A stretch of 28,362 bases of DNA from the NCBI GenBank assembly GCA_021161465.1, contig JAGHAM010000009.1, forward strand, positions 1 through 28,362, given 5' to 3'. The translations under genes were made by a program, and so were the position numbers. This document shows, in pieces, positions 8,811-16,953 of the stretch. The notes under the pieces are model-generated. The model worked only from the letters and a program-made list of their open reading frames with translations, had not been told where the DNA came from and did no database searches. Numbering within the stretch: position 1 is the first letter of the stretch; each line of letters begins with the position of its first letter. The DNA is from Candidatus Iainarchaeum sp. (GTDB lineage: Archaea > B1Sed10-29 > WALL01 > JAGHAM01).

Positions 8811-9731
8811 ATGGGTGGCAAAGGACAGACCTCACTGGAATACTTGATTTTAGTAAGTATGATAATTTTCATAGGCGCTGTTCTAGCGGCTTTTGTTTAT
8901 ACCTATTTTCTGGTTCCACAAAAAAGTACGATACCTGTAACTAAAGACAAACAGAATTGCCAGATTGGAAATGAAAAGTGGATTGGCTTCGATGAGATTG
9001 AACTCATAAACTATAACACTCCTTATGATGGAACAGCCACCACAAAGCCTCAGGCTATAAAGCGTGGTAGTGCCATATTTGAATATGACACCACAGGAAG
9101 CCCACCAACCATTAACAACAAAACTATAGCTGAAGTCTGCAGGCTTCAGAACGAGTATCCACTTATCTATGACATTAAAGGCAGAGCAATATATTTACAA
9201 AACAAGAATAGCCAGTACTATGTTTACAAGGTAAGTGGAGGGACAACTGGTTCCACAACTATCACGGTATCAGCAGAGAGCACATGGAGCTCTAGCCAAT
9301 CTGCAACTTCATCTTGCAGTTCAGGCTCCAGTGCCCAGACTTCAAAAGATGATGAATACCAGATGAAATTTGATATTGATTCAGCATTATCATCAGCTGG
9401 GAAAAGCAGAAGCGATATAACTGCTCTGAAGTTGAGTGTGGACCAAACACTTTGTACTGGTGGGTGTGGTGCAACCGATGGGGAAGTGGGACAGATAGAT
9501 GAAACTGGTTTTAAACATTCCAGTGCCACAATGAAAAACACTGGTAGTTTTGACCTATCTGGGTCGTTGCCTACCACTAGAGAAATCACCCTTAACAACA
9601 ACATATTGAGCAACGTTTCAGACCCTGTAAGTTCCGGGCAAAATTTGTATATCGCCATCAAAAAAAGCGATTCAGTTACCGGTTATGCTTACTATTGCAA
9701 TGAATCGCAGCTGCTCATTACTGTATCCTAG
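8811..9731 (+). CDS. Class III signal peptide (type IV pilin-like) protein
   Basis: Predicted 306-aa pilin-like protein. The N-terminus MGGKG is followed by QTSLEYLIL, an exact fit to the QXSXEXXXL signature of archaeal class III signal peptides, then a hydrophobic helix (about residues 12-35). Family knowledge: such prepilins are cut after the Gly by an EppA-type GxGD peptidase and the hydrophobic N-terminus packs into a filament. A candidate peptidase lies at 23536-24426. The mature part is large for a pilin: residues about 40-140 are unassigned, a Ser-rich linker follows near 145-175, and the last 120 residues look beta-rich with a CTGGC pair, as in a jelly-roll tip domain. It sits among four large surface proteins, so it could be a tip or minor pilin displaying a binding domain. 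Start ATG 8811 is supported by the TATA box. Confidence 0.88.
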   Translation: MGGKGQTSLEYLILVSMIIFIGAVLAAFVYTYFLVPQKSTIPVTKDKQNCQIGNEKWIGFDEIELINYNTPYDGTATTKPQAIKRGSAIFEYDTTGSPPTINNKTIAEVCRLQNEYPLIYDIKGRAIYLQNKNSQYYVYKVSGGTTGSTTITVSAESTWSSSQSATSSCSSGSSAQTSKDDEYQMKFDIDSALSSAGKSRSDITALKLSVDQTLCTGGCGATDGEVGQIDETGFKHSSATMKNTGSFDLSGSLPTTREITLNNNILSNVSDPVSSGQNLYIAIKKSDSVTGYAYYCNESQLLITVS

Positions 9732-9758
9732 TTCGCTTATTGCAAAAAAACTACAACA

Positions 9759-9769
9759 TTTATAAATAT
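9759..9769 (+). promoter_or_regulatory. TATA box of the 1509-aa secreted-protein gene
   Basis: The run tttataaatat is centred 26-27 nt before the GTG at 9790 and lies between the pilin gene and this one. The ATG at 9799 would be 9 nt further down. The spacing favours a leaderless GTG start. Confidence 0.65.
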
Positions 9770-9789
9770 AGCTCCCCTATATTTATCCT

Positions 9790-12700
9790 GTGGGGGGTAT
9801 GACTGGATATAAGTCAAAATTATTGTTGGTGCTAACTTTAGTGTTGTTTATTCCAGGCTATGCCCTCGGCGGATCCTGCTCGACAGAAGCTGGTGGTATG
9901 TGCGAGGGTTATGACAAAGCAATATGCATGTATGACATGCCAGGGGGAACTTTCCATCCAAGCACAAATTTCTGCATGCAAAACGTAAGAATGTACAACT
10001 TTAAATACAAAGGTGAGGCTGAATCGCCAATAGAGTGCAAACTACGGGATTTTGCTTGTTACTGCTTCAACACAGACCCATGCCCAAAACCCTTTGAGGT
10101 AAAGAACATCCAGCACACGGTAGGTTCAACAACAGCAACCATAAGCTGGAATACCAAATGGGCAGAACAGACAGGTTCCATAAAGCCAGGGACGGATTGG
10201 CCAACAAACGCAACAATTTACTATGGAACAACCGAAGAGTACTCTCACTCAGTCACAACTGATGAAACCAACGGGACGCACACGGCCACAATAACTGGTT
10301 TGCAGCCTGGGTCTACATATCACTTTAAGATTTCCGCAGAGGACGAGCTTGAAAATCTTGTAAACTCCACTGATTTAACGTTCACCACAGAGCAACTACC
10401 AAACACGCCACCAACCGTGCCAACACCAGAAGAGCCAGCAGATGGCGCGATGGTGGAAACCAGCCCAACTATCAGATGGAGTAGTTCATACGATAACGAC
10501 GGGGATACCATCACCTATGAGCTACAGGTTGACGACAAACAACAGTTTGATTCACCAACAACCAGAAGCACACAACTAACCTATATTGATGACCTGACAC
10601 TCGTACCAGGAACATATTATTGGAGGGTTAGAGCATACGATGGTAAAGATTACTCTAACTGGAGTGAAGTATGGAGCTTCACAATAGAAGAGCAGGACAC
10701 AACACCACCAACGTCCAACCACCCAACAGATATAACAGTAGAACAAGATGGTGAGGCAACTGTCAATTGGATACTCCATGATGAAACACTTCCTGGTAAA
10801 TACAAGGTTACAAAAGATGGAAGCACATACGTGAATTGGACCCCATGGGAGAATGGAACACAAATCAACGTGCCAATAGACACCGGTGAAGTAGGAACGC
10901 ACCAATACACTATCTACTTCGATGATGCCGCTGGAAATGCCGGAACACCAGATACTGTAGTAGTTGAAATAATTTTAGGGCAGCAGCCACCAACTATCCC
11001 AAACCTCATATCACCAAAAAACGGGGCTAGTATGTATGAAAATCCTCAGGTCAGCTGGGAAGAGTCAATTGACCCAAACGGAGACAGCATTACATATGAG
11101 CTTCTCGTGGATAACGCCCCCGGCTTCTCATCACCTGAAATCCACAAAAGTGGCTTAACGACCACTGGCTATCAAACAGAAGGTTTATCAATAGACACCT
11201 ACTACTGGAAGGTCAGAGCCTATGACGGTAAAGACCATTCCAACTGGAGTGAGGTACGGCAATTCACAATCACTAACAAGCCTTCACCACAGGGACAACT
11301 CACTGAGTTGCCATCTGGGAACTGGGATGAAACTTATCCGGCCCAAACTATCGTCTCATGCAGCTTAACAGCGGGTGATGCTGGCACTCCTCTTGAACTT
11401 CAGAGAGATGGGGAAACTGTGGCCGTAGGGACCACACCCTCCGAAACCACAACCATGGCTGCTGGTAGCTATAGCTACTCATGCCATTACCCGGAAACAG
11501 AGAATTACTCCAGCGCTGTTCTAGACACAAAGACATTAAATGTAGAGAAAGGCTCAAGAACTGTAAATGTAACTTTTGATAAGGAAAGCCCAGTACAATA
11601 CGGCACACCACTAACTGTAAACTGCGATGTTTCGAGTACCCCCAGTGATGGACAGATTCACCTTTACATGAATGGGACGGATATATCCGGGCTAGCTGGG
11701 AAAGAGCATGTTTATCCTGCAGGTTACTGGATTTTTGCCTGCAATGTTTCAGAGGGTGAAAACTATACTGGCGCACAGGACACCAAACCATTCAAAGTAA
11801 AACCACCCAACAATAGGCCTGTAGCCACAATTACATACCCAAAAAATGGTGTTTACTATCCACATTTAGACAGCTTTAACTTCACTGCAATCGACGACGA
11901 TGCTTTTGAGATGATATGCAACTACACGGTAGACGGAGCAAACGGTCAAACAAACGCGGAAAATGGTACTGTAACTATAGTGCCAGTAAGCCCGATGGGA
12001 ACTGGGGAACATACAATAAGCATTAGTTGTTTTGACGGTGAAACCTGGTCAGAGCCATCTACAGTTGACTTTTTCATTGATTCTGCTCCTCCTGATATAC
12101 AAATAACCCTTCCAGAAAACAACAGCTACATAAACTCATCCATTCTAGCTTACGTAGGTTATGATAACGTTGGTATAGACCATTATGAAGTCAAGGAAGA
12201 TGACGGCATGTGGATAAACAACGGTCTTTCCACAAGCTATGAGTTCTCTTTGACTAATGGTGCACACACGCTTTGTGTAAAAGCTGTTGATGATGTTGGG
12301 AATAGCAACACCTCTTGTGTCACTGTCGTTTACGATACAATTCCACCAGAGATTACCATACACTCCCCAGAAAACCAGACTGTTTTTGGCACTAACGAAA
12401 TAACAATCACTTACTCTTCCACTGCAGCTGATATTGCCTACTCACAGTACAAAGTAGATGAAGGGGAATGGTTGACGGATGATAACGGAAGTCCAACAAC
12501 AGTAACTGGGCTAAGTGATGGTTGGCATTACATTTATGTTAGAAGTGTTGACTTAACGGGAAATATTGGTCCTGCACAGGTTGTGTATGTACGTGTCGAC
12601 ACCACGAGACCAACCGTCATCGTAGAATCTCCAGAGAACAACAGTGAATACAACGTTGATTGGGTTGTCGCTGAATTTAACTCACCAGATGAAGATGTGA

Positions 12701-14319
12701 AGGGTTTTGAGTACAGCTACGATAACGAAGAATGGATGAATATGGGGATAGAGGAGCCACAAGCCGATGAAACCTACTCATTCAACTTTACAAATTTACC
12801 CGAAGGGGTAGACTCTATATACATACGCGCTTATGATTCTGTTGGGCTGGGAGAACCTGCTTTGTTGCTAGTTAACATAAGCCTACCACATATCCCTCCA
12901 TCTGTAACAATCACGTACCCAACTAATGACACTTACTACGTATCCATGACTGCATTTAGATTCATACCAACAGATGACAAAGAAATTAGCCTTGTGTGCA
13001 ATTACAGCGTGGACTCTGGCGCTTGGCAAACTGCTGTGGCAGCAAATGGTAGTGAAAGGGTTGTCTCCATATCCATTGGTGAGGGGTATCACGAGATTAG
13101 AGTTAAGTGTTTTGATGGTGGGTTCTGGTCAAATGAAAGCATGGTTTATTTCTATGTAGACACAAGTGGGCCAATTGTCACCATAACCAGCCCAGAGAAC
13201 TATACATATCAGAATGAGGCCCACTTCGAATATACTGCAACTGATAACGGTGGGAGTGGTATTGATTACTACGAAGTCAAAACTGGGGCTGGCGCGTGGA
13301 TTCAGACCACAGAACCATCACACACCTTCAGCTTGTCTGATGGGCAGCACTGGCTTTATGCTAGGGCAGTGGATAAATTGGGTAACGTAGGACCAATAGC
13401 AAAAGTCGCAGTAAATATAGACACGCAGCCTCCAGAGATAACCATGATAGCCCCTATGAACAATACAAACACAACAGCAACCGATGTTGATATTTATTAT
13501 ACCAGTAGCTCGTCAGATCTAGACCACTATGAAGTTAAGCAAGATAACGGTGGGTGGATAAACAAGGGAACCATAGATTGGCATATGTTTTATAGCCTAT
13601 CAGATGGCACCCACAATTTATACGCAAAAGCTGTTGATGTCGCTGGTAACGAAAAAGTAGTATTCCTCATTGTCAATGTTAACACTTACGGACCAACAGT
13701 AATCATCACAGCCCCAGCCAACGGCTCATATTACGAAGTTGATGACATAAACGTCACGTTTTACTCAAACGATAGTGACGTAACAACATTCCAGTACTCT
13801 TTCAACGGCGCGAACTGGTTTGACACGGGGATAAACGCACAGCCGGATGAAGCCTACACCTACACCGTGCACAATGTCCCTGATGGCAACTCAAGCATTT
13901 ACATAAGGGGCAAAGATACTGCAAACAACTATGGTGTTCCAGATGTTGTAAACGTTAACATTGATTCAATATTCACGAGTCTGCTTGTGTGGATAGACAT
14001 AGACGACTCTATCTATGGGTATACAGAAACTAACGCCTTCGGGATAGTTGGCAACAACAATGAAGAGAACATACCAGGTGGTTATGTTGAAGTGAATCTA
14101 ACGTTCGACGACTCTCTTTGTTACACAATATTAGGTGGCGACTCCAACCCCGTTTCACTACCAGAGATAAAGTCTGGCGAGATGGAGGATGCTGAGTGGA
14201 TGTATACATGTGATAACGTTGCAGAACCCACATATGTAAATGCAACTGTTTGGATGACTTATCTTCCAAATGGTAAGAAGAATCATGCATCCAAGGTTGT
14301 AGAAGTCGTCCCTCTGTAA
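9790..14319 (+). CDS. Large secreted FN3/Ig-like repeat protein without a membrane anchor
   Basis: Predicted 1509-aa secreted protein. A signal peptide (about 1-28, ending near YALGG) is followed by a small Cys-containing domain (29-100) and an FN3 domain (103-202). Two related FN3-like domains (206-302 and 399-496) both carry the motif YYW[RK]VRAYDGKD. Then comes a chain of about a dozen Ig-like domains, including two two-Cys modules (676-765 and 1036-1127) and two FQYSYDG-type modules (939-1032 and 1301-1392), which also occur in the 1743-aa protein. The last 115 residues are a distinct domain with two Cys. There is no C-terminal hydrophobic helix, sortase-like signal or cytoplasmic tail, so it is either released or bound to another surface component; the neighbouring anchored proteins and the pilin are candidates. 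GTG 9790 is chosen from TATA spacing; ATG 9799 is the alternative. Ligand unknown. Confidence 0.88.
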   Translation: MGGMTGYKSKLLLVLTLVLFIPGYALGGSCSTEAGGMCEGYDKAICMYDMPGGTFHPSTNFCMQNVRMYNFKYKGEAESPIECKLRDFACYCFNTDPCPKPFEVKNIQHTVGSTTATISWNTKWAEQTGSIKPGTDWPTNATIYYGTTEEYSHSVTTDETNGTHTATITGLQPGSTYHFKISAEDELENLVNSTDLTFTTEQLPNTPPTVPTPEEPADGAMVETSPTIRWSSSYDNDGDTITYELQVDDKQQFDSPTTRSTQLTYIDDLTLVPGTYYWRVRAYDGKDYSNWSEVWSFTIEEQDTTPPTSNHPTDITVEQDGEATVNWILHDETLPGKYKVTKDGSTYVNWTPWENGTQINVPIDTGEVGTHQYTIYFDDAAGNAGTPDTVVVEIILGQQPPTIPNLISPKNGASMYENPQVSWEESIDPNGDSITYELLVDNAPGFSSPEIHKSGLTTTGYQTEGLSIDTYYWKVRAYDGKDHSNWSEVRQFTITNKPSPQGQLTELPSGNWDETYPAQTIVSCSLTAGDAGTPLELQRDGETVAVGTTPSETTTMAAGSYSYSCHYPETENYSSAVLDTKTLNVEKGSRTVNVTFDKESPVQYGTPLTVNCDVSSTPSDGQIHLYMNGTDISGLAGKEHVYPAGYWIFACNVSEGENYTGAQDTKPFKVKPPNNRPVATITYPKNGVYYPHLDSFNFTAIDDDAFEMICNYTVDGANGQTNAENGTVTIVPVSPMGTGEHTISISCFDGETWSEPSTVDFFIDSAPPDIQITLPENNSYINSSILAYVGYDNVGIDHYEVKEDDGMWINNGLSTSYEFSLTNGAHTLCVKAVDDVGNSNTSCVTVVYDTIPPEITIHSPENQTVFGTNEITITYSSTAADIAYSQYKVDEGEWLTDDNGSPTTVTGLSDGWHYIYVRSVDLTGNIGPAQVVYVRVDTTRPTVIVESPENNSEYNVDWVVAEFNSPDEDVKGFEYSYDNEEWMNMGIEEPQADETYSFNFTNLPEGVDSIYIRAYDSVGLGEPALLLVNISLPHIPPSVTITYPTNDTYYVSMTAFRFIPTDDKEISLVCNYSVDSGAWQTAVAANGSERVVSISIGEGYHEIRVKCFDGGFWSNESMVYFYVDTSGPIVTITSPENYTYQNEAHFEYTATDNGGSGIDYYEVKTGAGAWIQTTEPSHTFSLSDGQHWLYARAVDKLGNVGPIAKVAVNIDTQPPEITMIAPMNNTNTTATDVDIYYTSSSSDLDHYEVKQDNGGWINKGTIDWHMFYSLSDGTHNLYAKAVDVAGNEKVVFLIVNVNTYGPTVIITAPANGSYYEVDDINVTFYSNDSDVTTFQYSFNGANWFDTGINAQPDEAYTYTVHNVPDGNSSIYIRGKDTANNYGVPDVVNVNIDSIFTSLLVWIDIDDSIYGYTETNAFGIVGNNNEENIPGGYVEVNLTFDDSLCYTILGGDSNPVSLPEIKSGEMEDAEWMYTCDNVAEPTYVNATVWMTYLPNGKKNHASKVVEVVPL

Positions 14320-14331
14320 AATCAACTATAG

Positions 14332-14342
14332 GTTATAAATAG
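14332..14342 (+). promoter_or_regulatory. TATA box of the 376-aa anchored-protein gene
   Basis: The run gttataaatag is centred about 29 nt before the ATG at 14366. No Shine-Dalgarno site precedes the start, so leaderless initiation is likely. Confidence 0.6.
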
Positions 14343-14365
14343 GCTTTCTTCTTCTCTAAACTACG

Positions 14366-15496
14366 ATGAGAAAGTGCCTGATACTAGTGGTCATGCTGAT
14401 AATCTCACAGAGCGCTCTAGGGATAAGCGCAACCAAAATTGAGGGTTTTGAACTTGAGGGCATATTTGTAACCAAAAATGAAACTACAATTATGATAAGT
14501 AATGATGTAGCACCAGTATATGGTCTTTCTGTTGAAGTAATTGATTTGCCGAAATGTGCTAACTTGACGGGTTCTCAAGTAAAAAACATAAAGTTTCTTG
14601 GAAAAACAAAGGTTAGCTTAAGTTGGAATATATCATCTAATGGTAGCTGCAATTTAACCAAAGATAATTTCAAAATAGTTTCATGGGATGACTCTGTCCT
14701 ATTGCAGGGTTTGCATGTCAATGGTCAGCTTGTGAAAAACAATAGTTTTTTGAAAGTTAACACTCCAGAAATCCACATAGGGGGGTACACTGACTCAGCA
14801 AATTTCTGTAAGCAAATGCAAAATAAGAACAACGCAAGTTTCTGGAGGGATATAAACCATTGTAACACAAAAGCCAGGATAAACAATCAACTATGGTTTT
14901 ACGCTGACGATGAAGGTTATTTTGCATCTAATAAGATAAGGCTAAAAGAGGGGAACAACACTTTCACCGTAGAGGTCATGGATCCCGGCCAGAACACAAA
15001 CTCAACTAGTTTTGTAGTTGAATACAAACCAACCCCTGGTGACTGGATAAAGATACGGGCAACAGAAAACTGGTATTATATACTGGGGTTGTTGGTTGTT
15101 CTTTTCATTCTTGGTAAAGCTATATCAGCAATTCGCGCCAAGCACAAGAGAGCAGTAGGGAAGAAGAAAGAATTTGAGGATATGAAAAAAAGAAGAGCTG
15201 AACTCAGGAAGAAACTAAGCGAGCTTGTTAAGAAAGAACCCCTTGTAGGCCTCACCCATGAGGAAACAGTTATGAAGAAAAACTACGAGCAGGAACTACT
15301 TGCTCTACAGGAAGAGCTGCTCGAGAGGCCTGAATTCCAGCGGGAATTGAGTAGAGTCGCTGGAAAGGCAGTAAAATGGGCAAGAAGTGGAGTAGCTAGC
15401 AAGGAGATAAGGCAAAGGCTTGTTGAGATGGGTTATACGCAGAAAGAGATTGCAATAATCCAGAGAGTGTTTAAAGAGAAACTGGGAAATAGTTAA
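14366..15496 (+). CDS. Short membrane-anchored protein with the shared cytoplasmic tail
   Basis: Predicted 376-aa type I membrane protein. A signal peptide (about 1-19) is followed by an outer domain of about 215 residues rich in N-x-S/T sequons, a transmembrane helix (237-257) and a basic tail (258-376). The outer domain matches the membrane-proximal domain of the 1743-aa protein in order and spacing: SLSWN against KLSWK, SWDDSV against QWDDEV, YADDEGYF against YADVDGRF, and EVMDPGQN against TAVDPGGN. The tail carries QEELL, ASKEIRQRL and GYTQKEIAII, shared with the two larger anchored proteins. It therefore looks like the common stalk, membrane helix and tail without a display region. It may be a core, adaptor or assembly partner; this is inference. 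It closes the plus-strand surface cluster and faces a convergent operon. Confidence 0.87.
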   Translation: MRKCLILVVMLIISQSALGISATKIEGFELEGIFVTKNETTIMISNDVAPVYGLSVEVIDLPKCANLTGSQVKNIKFLGKTKVSLSWNISSNGSCNLTKDNFKIVSWDDSVLLQGLHVNGQLVKNNSFLKVNTPEIHIGGYTDSANFCKQMQNKNNASFWRDINHCNTKARINNQLWFYADDEGYFASNKIRLKEGNNTFTVEVMDPGQNTNSTSFVVEYKPTPGDWIKIRATENWYYILGLLVVLFILGKAISAIRAKHKRAVGKKKEFEDMKKRRAELRKKLSELVKKEPLVGLTHEETVMKKNYEQELLALQEELLERPEFQRELSRVAGKAVKWARSGVASKEIRQRLVEMGYTQKEIAIIQRVFKEKLGNS

Positions 15497-15587
15497 TCAC
15501 CAATGGACGGTACCTGAATAACTCCCATACATCCGAAACAAAGAAGAGTGGTAGTTAATCAACGATAAAATGTTAACTGCACATGCC

Positions 15588-15944
15588 TCAGCAGCTAACA
15601 TGTATTATCGCGGTAACTCCCGGCTTTCTACCTTTTCTTTTCATTAGTTTGTTGTAAGCCTTGATTGCCTCCTGTGTTTTCCTGGCTATCAGTTTTATCT
15701 TGTTTCTCTTGCAGTAGCTTCTTGCATCCTTTGATATCTTAACAATCCCATACTCGCCTGTCCCAATCACAAACACTTTGGTTTTGTCATCAATACTTCT
15801 CTCAAGTTCTTTTTCTGTTATAAGGTGCTCGTCCTCGTCCTGCCTTGGAAAAATCTCGCCAAACGTGCTAACTATAAAATCCTTATCCAGGACTTCATCA
15901 CCATACTTGACTTTCCCCAATGTCGCCCAACCAAATAAAGGCAT
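15588..15944 (-). CDS. MTH938-like domain protein, downstream paralogue
   Basis: 118-aa protein of the MTH938/NDUFAF3 (DUF498) family: FGWATLGKV near the start and AIIHVSC at the C-terminus, matching the family's usual His-x-x-Cys end. Family members adopt a small alpha/beta fold; the biochemical role in archaea is not settled. The start at 15944 is preferred over the in-frame ATG at 15962 because an AGGAGG site (15951-15956) sits 6 nt before it and overlaps the stop of the preceding gene, the classic layout for coupled translation. It is the last gene of a three-gene minus-strand operon with a close paralogue directly upstream, suggesting tandem duplication and perhaps a heteromer. Confidence 0.82.
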   Translation of the reverse strand: MPLFGWATLGKVKYGDEVLDKDFIVSTFGEIFPRQDEDEHLITEKELERSIDDKTKVFVIGTGEYGIVKISKDARSYCKRNKIKLIARKTQEAIKAYNKLMKRKGRKPGVTAIIHVSC

Positions 15945-15950
15945 AATATC

Positions 15951-15956
15951 CCTCCT
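15951..15956 (-). promoter_or_regulatory. Shine-Dalgarno site deciding the start at 15944
   Basis: A perfect AGGAGG on the minus strand lies 6 nt upstream of the ATG at 15944 and touches the stop codon of the upstream paralogue. It argues against the ATG at 15962, which would place this site inside the coding region. Confidence 0.7.
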
Positions 15957-16297
15957 CAACATGTCGAATGAATTATGGCAAGCACTCCTTTTTTATCTTT
16001 CTCTGAATTATAGAGCTCGATTGCCTTTTTTGAGTCGGTTACCACCAGCTCAATGTTATTTTCAGCAAGGAACTTTCTGGCATCCTGCGAAACCCTAAGC
16101 GCGCCCATAAAACCATTCCCTACCACTACCTTCCTTGTGCCACTTTTCAGATAGCTTTTTAACTCGCTTAAAGTTATGAGGTGGTTATCCTCCCTAGGGC
16201 CTCTAGGATATGCCTCACCATTAGAAACCACTAAATCTTCCCGAAACTCCTTGTCTCCAAACACCAACCTTCCAAACTCTGCCTCTTTAAACTTCAT
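15956..16297 (-). CDS. MTH938-like domain protein, upstream paralogue
   Basis: 113-aa member of the MTH938/NDUFAF3 (DUF498) family, complete and of normal length. It begins with FGRLVFGDKEF and ends with AIIHSTC. It aligns with the gene at 15588-15944 throughout: YPRGPREDNHLIT here against FPRQDEDEHLIT, and VVGNGFMG here against VIGTGEYG. The start ATG follows the stop of the DJ-1-like gene by 4 nt, and the next gene's ribosome binding site overlaps its stop, so the three are almost certainly co-transcribed. Function unknown; a redox or assembly-factor role, suggested by the eukaryotic relative and the redox-type neighbour, is only inference. Confidence 0.85.
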   Translation of the reverse strand: MKFKEAEFGRLVFGDKEFREDLVVSNGEAYPRGPREDNHLITLSELKSYLKSGTRKVVVGNGFMGALRVSQDARKFLAENNIELVVTDSKKAIELYNSEKDKKGVLAIIHSTC

Positions 16298-16301
16298 GTT
16301 C

Positions 16302-16919
16302 TCAACCTAGCATACTAGCTATGGTTTTTCCAAATTTTCTAGCTGCATGCGGGCCATTAGCAGTGATTATCTTTCCGTCCACTGTAACGTCTTCTCTGGT
16401 GTAGGTTGCACCGCCTTCCTCAACAACAGATTTGAAAGTGCCATCCCCACTGTCCCATATGGTAGCCTTCTTACCTTTTATGACTCCTGCCTTAGCTAGT
16501 ATACCAGGAGCAATACAGATTGCCCCAAGGACCTTGCCTTGTTTGTAGGCTTCCTTAGCTATGTTTAATGCCTCATCATCCGTGTAGTACACCTGCGCGC
16601 CTGAACCCCCAACAAACACTATCGCATCGTAGTCAGAGACGTTAACTTCGTTTAAACCTATCTGTGCGGTAGCTTTTCCACCTAACATCCCTGTCTTTTC
16701 CCCCGGTGTTTTACTGGCCACTGTCACTTCAACTCCTGCGTTTTCAAGTTCTTTTTTTGTGTCGAAAAACTCCTCATCCCTAAAATTCTCCGGGGCAATT
16801 ACCATCAAAGCTTTCATAACCTTCCCTCCATTATAGTGGTTCACATCATTCTGTGGTGCCTGAACACACCCGGTAATAACTAAACCAATAGCTAGCAAAG
16901 CCCACCACAAGAATTTCAT
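16302..16919 (-). CDS. DJ-1/PfpI-family protein with lipoprotein signal
   Basis: 205-aa DJ-1/PfpI (class I glutamine amidotransferase-like) protein. The family fold is visible from MKALMVIAPENFRDEEF onward, with the nucleophile-elbow Cys at residue 135 in GAICIAPG. PfpI proteases have His after this Cys; here it is Ile, as in several archaeal and DJ-1-type members, so protease activity is doubtful. Upstream, residues 1-18 (MKFLWWALLAIGLVITGC) form a typical lipoprotein signal with a lipobox Cys, implying an extracellular lipid-anchored protein. The start is chosen at 16919, 27 nt downstream of a TATA-like run; the longer in-frame ATG at 16988 would overlap the helicase gene. A second ATG at 16817 has its own strong ribosome binding site and would give a cytoplasmic 171-aa form of normal PfpI length. 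First gene of the operon with the MTH938-like pair. Confidence 0.82.
   Translation of the reverse strand: MKFLWWALLAIGLVITGCVQAPQNDVNHYNGGKVMKALMVIAPENFRDEEFFDTKKELENAGVEVTVASKTPGEKTGMLGGKATAQIGLNEVNVSDYDAIVFVGGSGAQVYYTDDEALNIAKEAYKQGKVLGAICIAPGILAKAGVIKGKKATIWDSGDGTFKSVVEEGGATYTREDVTVDGKIITANGPHAARKFGKTIASMLG
16824..16829 (-). promoter_or_regulatory. Internal Shine-Dalgarno site before the second DJ-1 start
   Basis: GGAGGG on the minus strand lies 6 nt upstream of the in-frame ATG at 16817. Initiation there would omit the lipoprotein signal. The same bases encode Gly-Gly, so coincidence cannot be excluded. Confidence 0.45.
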
Positions 16920-16941
16920 AGTTAGATTATGGGTAGCGCGC

Positions 16942-16953
16942 TTAAAATTTTTA
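16942..16953 (-). promoter_or_regulatory. TATA-like box of the DJ-1/MTH938 operon
   Basis: On the minus strand the run taaaaattttaa is centred about 28 nt before the ATG at 16919. It overlaps the 3' end of the helicase gene, so the operon promoter would lie at the very end of the upstream coding region. Confidence 0.5.

Noticed and set aside
8811-9731. Archaellin (flagellin)
   Set aside because: The signal is the class III QXSXEXXXL type and no archaellum genes are nearby. The large beta-rich C-terminus does not fit an archaellin.
15497-15587. Possible small RNA or terminator between convergent genes
   Set aside because: Only a weak AGTTAA/TTAACT inverted repeat with a long loop was seen, without GC-rich stem or T-tract.
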